Positions 42,171 through 51,115 of a stretch of 64,000 bases of DNA are shown here, piece after piece; the stretch's first letter is position 1, and every line of letters begins with the position of its first letter. This stretch comes from Albidovulum aestuarii. Its GTDB lineage: Bacteria; Pseudomonadota; Alphaproteobacteria; Rhodobacterales; Rhodobacteraceae. Location of the stretch: contig NZ_JASBQQ010000006.1 of the NCBI RefSeq assembly GCF_029961185.1, positions 1 through 64,000 of the forward strand. Direction: 5' to 3'. Under the pieces are notes generated by a model. That model worked only from the letters and a program-made list of their open reading frames with translations, had not been told where the DNA came from and ran no database searches. Position numbers and translations under genes: made by a program.

Positions 42171-43562
42171 ATGACCAATACCTGCCCCTCGGGCGCGACC
42201 CTTGCCGAGGCTGAAGACTTTCTGGCCGCCCATCCGGAGATCGAGGCCGTGGACATCGTGCTGCACGATTCCAACGGCATCGGCCGCGGCAAGATCATCC
42301 GGCGTCACGAACTGCCCTCGCTCTATAAATCCGGGCGGCATATGCCGATCTCGATCCTCGGTCTCGATATCTGCGGCGAGGATGTGGATGAAACCGGCCT
42401 CATCTGGGATCAGGGCGACGGCGACCTGCGCGCCTGGCCTATCCCCGGCACTTTGAAGGTTCTGCACAACACCACCCCGCCCCGCGCCGAGGTGCTGATG
42501 TCGCTTTACGAGCTTGACGGGCAACCGATGACCTCGGACCCCCGTCATGCGCTTCAGCGGCAGGTCGATGCATTCGCCAAGCGGGGCCTGAAGCCCGCCG
42601 GTGCGTTTGAGCTTGAATTCTTCCTGCTCGCGAAGGATCGCGGCCCCGATGGTAAGGTCCGCCCCGCCGCCGACGTGCTTGACGGCCGCGACAGCCACAA
42701 GACCGAGGTCTATTCCGTCGACCACCTGCACGGGATGCTGCCGCTTTTCTCCGACATCTACGCTGCCGCCGGAAAAGCCGGGATCACGGCCGAGACGATG
42801 ATCTCGGAATATGCACCGGGCCAGTATGAACTGACGCTTCACTACCGCGAGGATGTGATGCAGGCGGCCGACGACCTGATGCGGTTGAAGCGGATCGTCC
42901 GGGCGCAGGCCCGCGCGCATGGGGTTGTTGCCTGTTTTATGGCCAAGCCCATCGCCGACTACGCCGGATCGGGCATGCATTTCCACGTCTCGCTGATGAA
43001 CGACAAGGGCGACAATGTCTTTGCCGAAAAGCCGAATTCAGGTTGGACAGACACGCTTTTGCATGCTCTCGGGGGGCTTCGCGCAACAATGGGCGAGGCG
43101 ATGCTGGTTTTTGCTCCGCACCTGAACTCCTGGCGCCGCTTCGCCAATCAAAGCTATGCGCCCGTCTCGACAAGCTGGGGTGTCAACAACCGCTCCGTCG
43201 CCCTGCGTGTGCCCGCAGGCGAGGTGAAAGCAAGGCGGATCGAACATCGCCCCTCGGGCGTCGATGCCAATCCATATCTGGTGGCGGCGACGGTGCTTGC
43301 GGGTATCCTCCACGGGCTCGCCAACAAGATGGATCCCGGTCCTGAAACCACCGGCAACGGCTATGCCGAGGACGAGGGCGGCCCAACGATCCCACGCGAC
43401 TGGAAATCCGCCATCGAGGCGGCGCAGGGCTCGGAGTTCCTTAAAGCGGCTTTGGGCGAGGACATGCACCGCACGTTCACCGCCGTGAAAGCCGCCGAAT
43501 ATGCCCGCGTGGCGCGCACGATTTCCGAGGTCGATTACGACCTTTACCTGCACACGGTCTGA
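42171..43562 (+). CDS. Glutamine synthetase family protein (gamma-glutamylpolyamine synthetase-like)
   Basis: A 463-residue GS-fold ligase. Visible motifs are VLHDSNGIGRGKIIRRHELPSL, the metal-site region AFELEFFLL, the SEYAPGQYELTLHY segment, GSGMHFHVSL and RIEHRPSGVDANPYLVAA. It lacks the housekeeping GlnA adenylylation loop and looks like GlnA3/PuuA-type enzymes that glutamylate amines. Starts 8 bp after the aminotransferase, so the pair is an operon. The amine substrate is unknown. Confidence 0.88.
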   Translation: MTNTCPSGATLAEAEDFLAAHPEIEAVDIVLHDSNGIGRGKIIRRHELPSLYKSGRHMPISILGLDICGEDVDETGLIWDQGDGDLRAWPIPGTLKVLHNTTPPRAEVLMSLYELDGQPMTSDPRHALQRQVDAFAKRGLKPAGAFELEFFLLAKDRGPDGKVRPAADVLDGRDSHKTEVYSVDHLHGMLPLFSDIYAAAGKAGITAETMISEYAPGQYELTLHYREDVMQAADDLMRLKRIVRAQARAHGVVACFMAKPIADYAGSGMHFHVSLMNDKGDNVFAEKPNSGWTDTLLHALGGLRATMGEAMLVFAPHLNSWRRFANQSYAPVSTSWGVNNRSVALRVPAGEVKARRIEHRPSGVDANPYLVAATVLAGILHGLANKMDPGPETTGNGYAEDEGGPTIPRDWKSAIEAAQGSEFLKAALGEDMHRTFTAVKAAEYARVARTISEVDYDLYLHTV

Positions 43563-43567
43563 CCGGC

Positions 43568-44344
43568 TCAGCCGAGCGTCACGTCCAGAACCATCATCAG
43601 GATCAGGCCGAAGATCAGCCCTGCTGTCGCCCGGTCCTGGTGACCGTTCCGGTGCGTCTCGGGCAGGATCTCATGACTGATGATGTAGAGCATCGCACCC
43701 GCGGCAAAGGTCAGCCCCCAGGGCAGGAGGCCGGAAGAAACCGACACGGCCGCCGCGCCGAGGAAGGCACCTATCGGTTCGACCAGACCACTCAGAAATG
43801 CCGCGAAGAACGCCTTGCCCCGCGAATAGCCCCGACCCACAAGGGCGACGGCGACCGCCAGCCCTTCCGGCATGTCCTGAAGCGAGATACCGGTCATCAC
43901 CGAGACCCCGTTGGTCACGTCCCCGCCGCCGAAAGCAACGCCGATCGAAAGGCCCTCGGGGAAATTGTGGATGGTGATGGCGATGACGAATAGCCAGATG
44001 CGTGCAAGCGCCGCAGCATCGCCGCCGCCCTCGGTTCCGGTGAAGAAATGCTCATGCGGCAGTGTTGCGTTCAGCCATGCGACGAAACCGGCACCCAGAG
44101 CAATTCCTGCCCCTGCGACAAGCGCTGCGATGACGAGTGAGCCGTAAAGTCCCTCGGCTGCCTCGATTCCGGGCAGAATCAGTGAAAAATACGCGGCCGA
44201 CAGCATCACGCCGGCTGCAAAGCCCAGCATCGTGTCGCTGGTACGCTGCGACATGGTCCGTCCGATCAGGACTGGAATTGCCCCGACAGTTGTCGCCGCC
44301 ATGGCGACAAGACCGCCGAGAAGTCCCCACCAGACCGCGTCCAT
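43568..44344 (-). CDS. ZIP family metal transporter
   Basis: A 258-residue ZIP transporter with about eight membrane segments. The signature metal-binding motifs are HNFPEGLSIGVAFGG in segment IV and MPEGLAVAVALVG with EPIGAFLG in segment V. It takes up divalent cations such as Zn2+ or Fe2+; the metal cannot be told from sequence. GGAGGG lies just before the ATG. Convergent with the glutamine-synthetase-like gene, 5 bp apart, and divergent from lldD. Confidence 0.92.
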   Translation of the reverse strand: MDAVWWGLLGGLVAMAATTVGAIPVLIGRTMSQRTSDTMLGFAAGVMLSAAYFSLILPGIEAAEGLYGSLVIAALVAGAGIALGAGFVAWLNATLPHEHFFTGTEGGGDAAALARIWLFVIAITIHNFPEGLSIGVAFGGGDVTNGVSVMTGISLQDMPEGLAVAVALVGRGYSRGKAFFAAFLSGLVEPIGAFLGAAAVSVSSGLLPWGLTFAAGAMLYIISHEILPETHRNGHQDRATAGLIFGLILMMVLDVTLG

Positions 44345-44424
44345 ACCTGCCCTCCAATTTCGCCGACACTCGAACCCGCAGTCGCGCCAAGTGCAAGTTG
44401 AAAACGCGTTGCATTGCGATGCGT

Positions 44425-44451
44425 AAATTGGTAAATAAAAATGACCAATTT
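44425..44451. promoter_or_regulatory. Candidate lldD operator, AAATTGGT-N11-ACCAATTT
   Basis: Two perfect 8-bp inverted half-sites with an 11-base spacer, just upstream of the lldD ribosome binding site. TTGGT/ACCAA half-sites are typical of FadR-subfamily GntR regulators such as LldR, although the spacing is wider than usual. The overlap with an ATG at 44441 argues that lldD starts later. Confidence 0.4.
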
Positions 44452-44461
44452 TGAGGTACCC

Positions 44462-45625
44462 ATGCCCGTCATCACCTGTATCGAGGATCTGAAACGCCTC
44501 TATCGCCGCCGGGCGCCACGCATGTTCTACGATTATGCGGAATCCGGAAGTTGGACGGAACAGACATTTCGGGAAAATGTCAGTGATTTTGCTGAGATCC
44601 GTCTGCGGCAGCGCATTGCAGTCGATATGACCGGTCGCAGTACCGCAGGACAGATGATCGGCCAGGATGTGGCAATGCCCGTTGCGCTTGCCCCGGTCGG
44701 CCTGACCGGCATGCAGAACGCCGATGGTGAGATCAAGGCGGCGCGTGCGGCGGAAAAGTTCGGCGTGCCCTTCACGCTGTCAACCATGTCGATCTGTTCG
44801 ATCGAGGACGTGGCCGATCACGTCACGAAGCCATTCTGGTTTCAGATCTATACGCTCAACGATGACGATTTTAACCAGAAGATCATCAACCGCGCCAAGG
44901 CGGCGGGTTGCTCTGCCCTCGTGATCACGGTCGATCTTCAGATCCTTGGGCAACGGCATAAGGATCTGAAGAACGGCCTGTCGGCGCCGCCGAAATTCAC
45001 CATTCCGACGATGCTGAACCTTGCTACCAAATGGGCCTGGGGCATCGAGATGCTGCAAACCAAGCGCCGTTTCTTCGGTAATATCGTTGGCCATGTCGAA
45101 GGCGTTTCCGATCCCTCGTCGCTTTCCGCCTGGACGGCGGAGAAGTTCGACCACGCCTTGAACTGGGACAAGATCCGCAAGCTCATGGATATGTGGGGCG
45201 GCAAGGTGATCCTGAAAGGTGTGATGGAGGCCGAGGACGCGCAGAAAGCAGCCGAGATCGGCGCCGATGCCATCGTCGTTTCGAACCATGGCGGACGGCA
45301 GCTTGACGGTGCGCTTTCCTCAATCCGGATGGTCCCCGAAATCGCGGCGGCGGTCGGCGACAAGACTGAGGTTTGGATGGATGGCGGTATCCGGTCGGGC
45401 CAGGACGTGTTGAAGGCGGTGGCGCTGGGAGCCAAGGGTGTGATGATCGGTCGGGCCTTCGTCTACGGGCTTGGCGCGATGGGCGAGGCGGGCGTGACCA
45501 AGGCGCTGGAGGTCATCCACAAGGAACTGGACACCTCGATGGCGCTTTGCGGGGAAACGCGGCTTGGAAGCGTTGGAAAACACAATGTTCTGATTCCGAA
45601 GGATTTCCACGACCGCTATCTCTGA
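44462..45625 (+). CDS. lldD: FMN-dependent L-lactate dehydrogenase
   Basis: A 387-residue flavoprotein that oxidises L-lactate to pyruvate and passes electrons to the respiratory chain. Motifs: FYDYAESGSWTEQTFREN, LAPVGLTGM, PFWFQIYTLND, the FMN/active-site segment VSNHGGRQLDG with the catalytic His, and MDGGIRSGQDVLKA. The start at 44462 gives the usual MPVITCIEDLKR and has GAGG 6 bases upstream. A transport or regulator gene is not adjacent. Possible AT-rich operator just upstream. Confidence 0.95.
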   Translation: MPVITCIEDLKRLYRRRAPRMFYDYAESGSWTEQTFRENVSDFAEIRLRQRIAVDMTGRSTAGQMIGQDVAMPVALAPVGLTGMQNADGEIKAARAAEKFGVPFTLSTMSICSIEDVADHVTKPFWFQIYTLNDDDFNQKIINRAKAAGCSALVITVDLQILGQRHKDLKNGLSAPPKFTIPTMLNLATKWAWGIEMLQTKRRFFGNIVGHVEGVSDPSSLSAWTAEKFDHALNWDKIRKLMDMWGGKVILKGVMEAEDAQKAAEIGADAIVVSNHGGRQLDGALSSIRMVPEIAAAVGDKTEVWMDGGIRSGQDVLKAVALGAKGVMIGRAFVYGLGAMGEAGVTKALEVIHKELDTSMALCGETRLGSVGKHNVLIPKDFHDRYL

Positions 45626-45670
45626 CCTGGTTTCAGGCAAAGTGGTTTGGAGCCCAACTTGGGAATTGCT

Positions 45671-46816
45671 TCACCCGCCGCGCTGCCGCAATGCCAGAAC
45701 ACAGGGCAGGATCGTCGCCATGACGATTGCCAGCATTGCAAAGGCAACGCGCAGCCCGGCCGCTTCGGCCACTACACCCATGATCGACGGGCCGATGAAA
45801 AAGGCAGAAAAGCCGACCATCCAGGCGCGTGAAATTGCGAGGCCGCGCTGATCAGGCCTCACCAGACGACCAAGGATCGAATTTGCTGAGGGCACCACGA
45901 CCGCGACACCGAGCCCGAGGAGGCCAACCCCCATGACGCCGATTGACGGCGTTGGGGCGAGCGCCAGAACCAACGCGCCAGCGATCCCGGCGACTGCTGA
46001 CCAAAAGACCAGCCGCACCTCGCCCAACCGCTCTGCCGCGACCTGACCCAGAAGGCGACCGATACCCATCATCAGACCAAAAGCTGCCGGACCGAAGCCG
46101 CCCTCGCCGGGCGGGCCGCCAAGCGTGCGTTCGATATGCAGCGCCGACCAGGTTTCGGTCGCGTTCTCGCTGATGAAAGACGCCATGAGCACGGCTGCGA
46201 CGAGCAGGATCGGCCCCCAGGGTGTTCGCCCGTCCACCCCGTCCGGCGCGGGGTCAGCATCGCGCCAGTTCCGGTCTTCGTACATCAAAATGGCGAGCAG
46301 AAGCCCGACAGCCGCCGACCACGGCAAGACCTCTGTCGGACCGTATCCCGCCTTTCGCGCCAAGCTGACGGCAAATGCAGTGGCCGCGAAGGCCAGCGAG
46401 AACATCGCATGGCTGAGATTCATCAGATGCAGACGGTGGCGGTCCTCCAGCACGGAAAGCCGCATATTGGCGCCGATATCCAGAAGTGAAACGCTTGCCC
46501 CGATCACCGCCATGGCACAGCCGAAGCCGACGACGCCCCTTGGCCAAAGCGGGGCAAGCATGGCGGCAGCAAGAAGGGACCCCGCAACCGGAAGACCCCA
46601 GCGACCGAGAAGACACATGATGCGGGGCGCGAGCGCCATCGCCAGAATCCCGCCCGCTGCCGCCATCATCAGCGCAAGACCGAAGGCGGCATCAGATGCG
46701 CCGATGCCGGATTTGATATCCGGCACAAGCGCGGCGAAACTGCCCCAGAACACCCCGACCGCCGCCAGCGCGAGATGCTGTGCACGTGCAACCGAGATGA
46801 CTGTTCCCACCGACAT
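45671..46816 (-). CDS. MFS transporter
   Basis: A 381-residue major facilitator with about 12 membrane segments, including QHLALAAVGVFWGSFAALVPDIK at the N-terminus, a conserved LEDRHRLHLMNLSHAMFSL loop between segments 4 and 5, and GLLGLGVAVVVPSANSILGRL late on. The family resembles small fucose/permease-like MFS proteins with a conserved D-IK motif; substrate unknown. Start at 46816 follows GGAGGAAGGGCGG. Convergent with lldD, divergent from rplY. Confidence 0.88.
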   Translation of the reverse strand: MSVGTVISVARAQHLALAAVGVFWGSFAALVPDIKSGIGASDAAFGLALMMAAAGGILAMALAPRIMCLLGRWGLPVAGSLLAAAMLAPLWPRGVVGFGCAMAVIGASVSLLDIGANMRLSVLEDRHRLHLMNLSHAMFSLAFAATAFAVSLARKAGYGPTEVLPWSAAVGLLLAILMYEDRNWRDADPAPDGVDGRTPWGPILLVAAVLMASFISENATETWSALHIERTLGGPPGEGGFGPAAFGLMMGIGRLLGQVAAERLGEVRLVFWSAVAGIAGALVLALAPTPSIGVMGVGLLGLGVAVVVPSANSILGRLVRPDQRGLAISRAWMVGFSAFFIGPSIMGVVAEAAGLRVAFAMLAIVMATILPCVLALRQRGG

Positions 46817-46917
46817 GACCGCCCTTCCTCCGCGCATCGGGCTAACATGGCGGCGTGGGGCCGGACAGTCACGAAATATTGCCATCCGTCAGCAGACCGG
46901 CGGGCAGAAGAATCTGC

Positions 46918-46946
46918 TTTTCATCCTGGCCGATCCGCTCTATACG
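46918..46946 (+). promoter_or_regulatory. Possible promoter upstream of rplY
   Basis: TTTTCA and TATACG are separated by 17 bases, about 60 bp before the rplY ATG. Both hexamers match the consensus at only four of six positions, so this is a weak prediction. Confidence 0.25.
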
Positions 46947-47003
46947 CCCGCCTTCATGGGCATGCACCCTTGGAGGATGCCCGATTAACCTATGGAGAGA
47001 CCA

Positions 47004-47636
47004 ATGGCTGGTGAGATCCCCGATCTTATCGCCGCGGTACGGACGGGGACAGGCAAGGGGGCCGCTCGTCAAGCTCGTCGTGAGGGCAACGTACCCGGCA
47101 TCGTTTATGGCGGCGGAAAAGATCCGATCGCGATCAACGTGAACTACAACATGCTTCTTAAGAAGCTTAAGGCAGGCCGCTTCCTTCAGACGCTCTTCAA
47201 CCTCAAGGTTGAGGGCCAGGAAGACGTCCGCGTCATCTGCCGCAACGTCCAGCGCGACGTTGTGAAGGACCTGCCGACCCATCTCGACCTGATGCGGCTG
47301 AAGCGCACCTCGCGGATCGCGCTCTACATCCACGTCACCTTCGAGAACCAGGACAAGGCGCCGGGCTTCCGCAAAGGCGGCACGCTGGTTGTCGTGCGTC
47401 CGGAAGTCGAGCTGGAAGTGACCGCGGGCGATATCCCCGATCACATCACCGTCGACCTGACGGGCCGTGAAATCGGCGACGTTATCCATATCGGTGACAT
47501 CGAACTGCCGGCCGGTGCCAAGCCGACCATCCAGCGGAACTTTGTCATCGCCAACATCGCAGCCCCGTCGGGTCTGCGTTCGGCCGACGCCGAAGGCGAC
47601 GATGAAGGCGACGATGCCGAGGGCGACGAAGAATAA
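47004..47636 (+). CDS. rplY: 50S ribosomal protein L25/general stress protein Ctc
   Basis: A 210-residue L25/TL5/Ctc protein that binds 5S rRNA. The N-terminal 5S-binding domain is [31 protein letters not shown]; the C-terminal beta domain follows and the extreme tail is acidic ([18 protein letters not shown]). The start at 47004 has GGAGA at 5 bases upstream; a Met four codons earlier is less likely. It is followed by a strong terminator and then pth, a common neighbour. Confidence 0.96.
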   Translation: MAGEIPDLIAAVRTGTGKGAARQARREGNVPGIVYGGGKDPIAINVNYNMLLKKLKAGRFLQTLFNLKVEGQEDVRVICRNVQRDVVKDLPTHLDLMRLKRTSRIALYIHVTFENQDKAPGFRKGGTLVVVRPEVELEVTAGDIPDHITVDLTGREIGDVIHIGDIELPAGAKPTIQRNFVIANIAAPSGLRSADAEGDDEGDDAEGDEE

Positions 47637-47667
47637 TTCCTGTCTCTTCGCGGGACATATTAAATGG

Positions 47668-47693
47668 CGCGGGACCCTCGGGTCCCGCGTTTT
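47668..47693 (+). terminator. Rho-independent terminator after rplY
   Basis: A GC-rich palindrome (cgcgggaccc at 47668-47677 with gggtcccgcg at 47680-47689) is followed by TTTTC, about 32 bp after the rplY stop. This is the best canonical terminator in the window. Confidence 0.8.
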
Positions 47694-47789
47694 CTATTTC
47701 ATGCGCTGCTAAACCATGAGCCCCTCGGGCACATGGTTGCGCGGGTCAAAGTCGGGTTCTAGGGTGGCGGCGCAAGCAGAGAGGGTGTC

Positions 47790-48479
47790 ATGCGGCTGAT
47801 GGTCGGACTCGGTAATCCCGGGGCCAAATATTCGGGGAACCGTCACAATATCGGCTTCATGGCCGTCGATCGGATCGCTGCCGATCACGGTTTTGCCCCA
47901 TGGCGCAGCAAGTTTCAGGGCTCGGTCAGCGAGGGGCGTCTTGGTTCCGAACGTGTGATTTTGCTGAAACCCGAGACCTTCATGAACCTTTCCGGCCAGT
48001 CGGTTGGTGAGGCGATGCGGTTTTACAAACTCGAACCGACGGATGTGACGGTCTTTCATGACGAACTGGACCTCGCCCCCGGCAAGTGCCGGGTGAAGGA
48101 GGGGGGAGGTCATGCCGGGCATAACGGGCTCCGCTCGCTCCACCAGCATATTGGCGAGGCCTATCAGCGGGTGAGGCTGGGCATCGGCCATCCCGGCCAC
48201 AAGGATCGCGTCGCACCCTATGTGCTGTCTGATTTCGCCAAGTCCGATCAGGACTGGCTGGACGATCTTCTGCGCGGCATATCCGATGGGGCGGTCGCGC
48301 TCGCCTCTGGCGATGCTGCACGGTTCGCCAACGCCGTTGCCTTGCGAACCGCTCCGCCGCGCTCATCAAAGACGCCTGCTCCGTCCGACCCCGACGGGAA
48401 GGCGCCGGTGGCCGAAGAAACCGCGCCGGACGGCGATGTCCGTTCGCCCCTGCAACGCCTGCTGGACCGGTTCCGTTAG
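47790..48479 (+). CDS. pth: Peptidyl-tRNA hydrolase
   Basis: A 229-residue Pth, which frees tRNA from stalled peptidyl-tRNA. Motifs are [28 protein letters not shown], with the catalytic His in [47 protein letters not shown] and RLGIGHPG. About 30 residues at the C-terminus are a low-complexity extension seen in this order. Separated from rplY by a terminator, so it probably has its own promoter. Confidence 0.97.
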   Translation: MRLMVGLGNPGAKYSGNRHNIGFMAVDRIAADHGFAPWRSKFQGSVSEGRLGSERVILLKPETFMNLSGQSVGEAMRFYKLEPTDVTVFHDELDLAPGKCRVKEGGGHAGHNGLRSLHQHIGEAYQRVRLGIGHPGHKDRVAPYVLSDFAKSDQDWLDDLLRGISDGAVALASGDAARFANAVALRTAPPRSSKTPAPSDPDGKAPVAEETAPDGDVRSPLQRLLDRFR

Positions 48480-48535
48480 GTTACGCTTGCCTGCCGGGTG
48501 AACGGGTGGTTCGCTGCGCACCGGACGGAGGGCCT

Positions 48536-49687
48536 ATGCGGAAGTTTCTGAGAATTGCAGGCAAGATTGCCGCTCTGGTACTGGTCGTGGCGCTTGCCGT
48601 CGCCATCTGGAAGCGCGAGGAAATCACCCGGCTGATGGCGGTGAACTCGCTCTTCACCGCCGAAAAGATCACCCGCAATTTCAGCCATATGAACGAGCTT
48701 TTCCTGACCCGGCCATTGTCGCGAGGCGATGGTCCGGTTTCGCCATTACCCGAAGGCCCCACGATGAAATTGCCGGAGGGGACCGCAAAATGGATCGAGG
48801 ACCGGGCTGTCACTGCTCTTCTGGTGCTGAAGGGCGGCCGCATCGTCCATGAAAGCTACTATCGCGGCACCGGGGCCGGGGACCTGCGGATCAGTTGGTC
48901 GATGGCCAAGAGCTTTTTGTCGGTCCTGTTCGGGACGGTGCTTGAAGAGGGCGCCATCGCCTCGCTCGACGATCCGGTGCTGCGCTACGTGCCTGTACTG
49001 AAGGACACGGCTTATGATGGGACGACGATCCGGCAGGTCCTGAACATGACCACGGGCGTGAAGTTCGATGAAGATTATCTGGACTTTCATTCCGACATAA
49101 ACCGGATGGGACGGGTATTGGCGCTTGGCGGGTCGATGGATGAGTTCGCCGCCAGCCTGCGGGAGCGGGAAGCGGAGCCCGGCTCACGCTGGGAATATGT
49201 TTCGATCGACACCCATGTCCTTGGGATGATCATTGCCGGAGCGACGGGACGCGACCCTGCAGATCTGATGGACGAGCGGATCATCCGGCCCATGGGATTC
49301 GAGGCAGAGCCATACTTTCTGACCGATGGCGATGGCACGGCCTTCGTCCTCGGGGGGCTCAACATGCGGACGCGGGACTATGCGCGATTCGGCCAGATGA
49401 TCCTGCAAGGTGGTGAATGGCAGGGACGGCGGATCGTGGCCGGAGACTGGATCGCGGCGTCGATCAGACCTTCCGCACCGAATGGCGCGCTTTACGGCTA
49501 TCAGTGGTGGATACCCGAGGATGCCTGGGGCGATGTCATGGCGCGGGGCATCTATGGCCAGTATATCTATATCTCACCCCGCCATGATACGGTGATCGTG
49601 GTCAATGCTGCCGACCGCAACTTCCGCGAGGACGAGGTCGAGGCGGAGAACGAGGCGATGTTCAAGGCGATTGCCGCGAGCAGATAG
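48536..49687 (+). CDS. Serine hydrolase, beta-lactamase/class C family
   Basis: A 383-residue membrane-anchored serine hydrolase. The N-terminal membrane segment is IAGKIAALVLVVALAVAIW. The SxxK nucleophile motif lies in SWSMAKSFLSVLFG (about residue 132), and a YVS motif in RWEYVSIDTHVLG takes the place of YxN. LNMTTGVKFDEDYLD is typical of the esterase/beta-lactamase subfamily. The likely role is an ester or peptide hydrolase rather than antibiotic resistance. GGAGGG precedes the ATG at 48536. Confidence 0.88.
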   Translation: MRKFLRIAGKIAALVLVVALAVAIWKREEITRLMAVNSLFTAEKITRNFSHMNELFLTRPLSRGDGPVSPLPEGPTMKLPEGTAKWIEDRAVTALLVLKGGRIVHESYYRGTGAGDLRISWSMAKSFLSVLFGTVLEEGAIASLDDPVLRYVPVLKDTAYDGTTIRQVLNMTTGVKFDEDYLDFHSDINRMGRVLALGGSMDEFAASLREREAEPGSRWEYVSIDTHVLGMIIAGATGRDPADLMDERIIRPMGFEAEPYFLTDGDGTAFVLGGLNMRTRDYARFGQMILQGGEWQGRRIVAGDWIAASIRPSAPNGALYGYQWWIPEDAWGDVMARGIYGQYIYISPRHDTVIVVNAADRNFREDEVEAENEAMFKAIAASR

Positions 49688-49697
49688 GGGTCGGGTG

Positions 49698-50075
49698 ATG
49701 GAAAAGGACGCTGCGCTGAATGTGATGGGCGGTCGGCTTGAGCCCTGTTCGACCAATCCGATGACGGGCTTTTTCCGCGACGGCCATTGCAATACCTGCG
49801 CCGAGGATCAGGGCAGCCACACGGTCTGCGTGGTGATGACGGCCGAATTCCTCGCCTGGTCGAAATATGTCGGCAATGACCTGTCGACGCCGCGCCCTGA
49901 ATTCCGATTTCCCGGGCTGAAGCCGGGCGACCGCTGGTGCCTTTGCGCGTCGCGGTTCCTGCAGGCCCATGACGAGGGCTGCGCGCCGCAGGTGCACCTC
50001 TCGGCAACGCACCGGCGCGCGACCGAGATCGTTCCGCTGCCGGTTCTGATGGAGAGCGCGGTCGGCCCGGTCTGA
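49698..50075 (+). CDS. DUF2237 family protein
   Basis: A 125-residue DUF2237 protein. The conserved segments are NVMGGRLEPCSTNPMTGFFRDGHCNTC, the DQGSHTVCVVMTAEFL motif and GLKPGDRWCLCASRFLQAH, with several invariant cysteines. The family occurs widely in bacteria, but its function is unknown. The start at 49698 follows the serine hydrolase stop by 10 bp, so the two are probably cotranscribed. Confidence 0.9.
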   Translation: MEKDAALNVMGGRLEPCSTNPMTGFFRDGHCNTCAEDQGSHTVCVVMTAEFLAWSKYVGNDLSTPRPEFRFPGLKPGDRWCLCASRFLQAHDEGCAPQVHLSATHRRATEIVPLPVLMESAVGPV

Positions 50076-50085
50076 TCTAATGGAG

Positions 50086-50137
50086 CGCCCGTTCCGGGCG
50101 CGAGACTTTCTCTCGCGGTTTCCGGTTCCCGGAAACC
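50086..50137. terminator. Three consecutive hairpins between DUF2237 and trpA
   Basis: Three perfect inverted repeats run head to tail: cgcccg-ttc-cgggcg (50086-50100), cgcgaga-ctttc-tctcgcg (50099-50117) and ggtttccgg-ttc-ccggaaacc (50117-50137). Neighbours share their end bases, so only alternate ones can form fully at once. They lie between convergent genes and probably serve as a bidirectional terminator. Confidence 0.65.
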
Positions 50138-50150
50138 ACTCGGATTGCCT

Positions 50151-50179
50151 CCGGCGGGAGGTATTTCTGAACAGAAGAA
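50151..50179 (-). repeat. Possible dispersed intergenic repeat, copy C (diverged)
   Basis: On the minus strand, ttcttctgttcagaaatacc followed by a G/C run partly matches copies A (18960) and B (34364): the core CTG-x-GAAATAC is shared. The match is weaker and may be coincidental. Confidence 0.3.
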
Positions 50180-50189
50180 GTGGGGACGG

Positions 50190-50981
50190 TCAGGCGCTGT
50201 GGGCGCCGTCGGCCAGACCTTTGACGACGGCGAGGATCTCCGCGACCGGTTTTTTTTCCTCGACCATCTTGACGATGGCGGAGCCGACGACCGCGCCGTC
50301 GGCGACCGAGGCGATGGCTTTGGCGGTTTCGGGTGAACGGATGCCGAAGCCGACGATCACCGGAAGATCGGTCGCGGCCTTGATCCGCGCAACCTCGGGG
50401 CCGACATCGGTGGCCTCTGCTGCGGCGGCGCCGGTGATGCCGGTGATCGAGACGTAATAGACGAATCCGCTGGTGTTTTGCAGCACCTTGGGCAGACGCC
50501 TGTCATCGGTCGTGGGCGTCGCAAGGCGGATGAAGTTGAGGCCGGCTTTCTGGGCAGGGATGCAAAGCTCGTCATCCTCTTCCGGCGGCAAATCGACGAC
50601 GATGAGACCGTCGACGCCCGCCGCTTTGGCATCGGCAAGAAACTTGTCCACGCCGCGCGAATAGATCGGGTTGTAATATCCCATCATCACGATGGGGGTT
50701 TCATCGTCGCCCTTCCGGAACGCGGCCGCCATGTCGAGCGTCTTCTGCAAAGTCTGCCCGCCTTCCAATGCGCGCTGACCGGCAAGCTGGATCGTCGGGC
50801 CATCGGCCATCGGGTCGGTGAAGGGCATCCCGAGTTCGATGACGTCGACGCCTGCGCGTGGCAGGCCCTTCATGAGCTCAAGGGATGTCTTTAGGTCCGG
50901 ATCGCCCGCCATGATGTAAGAGACGAAGGCCTTCCGGCCCTCGGCTTTCAGCGCAGCGAATTTCTTTTCGATCCGGGTCAT
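50190..50981 (-). CDS. trpA: Tryptophan synthase alpha chain
   Basis: A 263-residue TrpA; it cleaves indole-3-glycerol phosphate and channels indole to TrpB. Motifs: [39 protein letters not shown] with the catalytic Glu, [22 protein letters not shown] and [18 protein letters not shown] precedes the ATG. It stands alone: trpB is not adjacent, and it diverges from ychF. Confidence 0.97.
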   Translation of the reverse strand: MTRIEKKFAALKAEGRKAFVSYIMAGDPDLKTSLELMKGLPRAGVDVIELGMPFTDPMADGPTIQLAGQRALEGGQTLQKTLDMAAAFRKGDDETPIVMMGYYNPIYSRGVDKFLADAKAAGVDGLIVVDLPPEEDDELCIPAQKAGLNFIRLATPTTDDRRLPKVLQNTSGFVYYVSITGITGAAAAEATDVGPEVARIKAATDLPVIVGFGIRSPETAKAIASVADGAVVGSAIVKMVEEKKPVAEILAVVKGLADGAHSA

Positions 50982-51115
50982 GGGGCTCTCCTACTCCGTT
51001 CCGCCGGTCTTGCAGAAAAGTCGCGGCGGAATCAATGGGGCATGGTTGTGTAGGGCTTGACCCCGTGCTGCCTTCCCCCATAGATGCGCCGGATTTCAAC
51101 GGAAGGTGCGTGATC

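Noticed and set aside
46860-46990. A short stretch reading QKNLLFILADPLYTP in the plus strand, resembling the N-terminus of sulfatases.
   Set aside because: It has no proper start, ends after about 25 codons at a TAA, and the rest of the frame is antisense to the MFS gene. One short resemblance is not enough for a pseudogene call.
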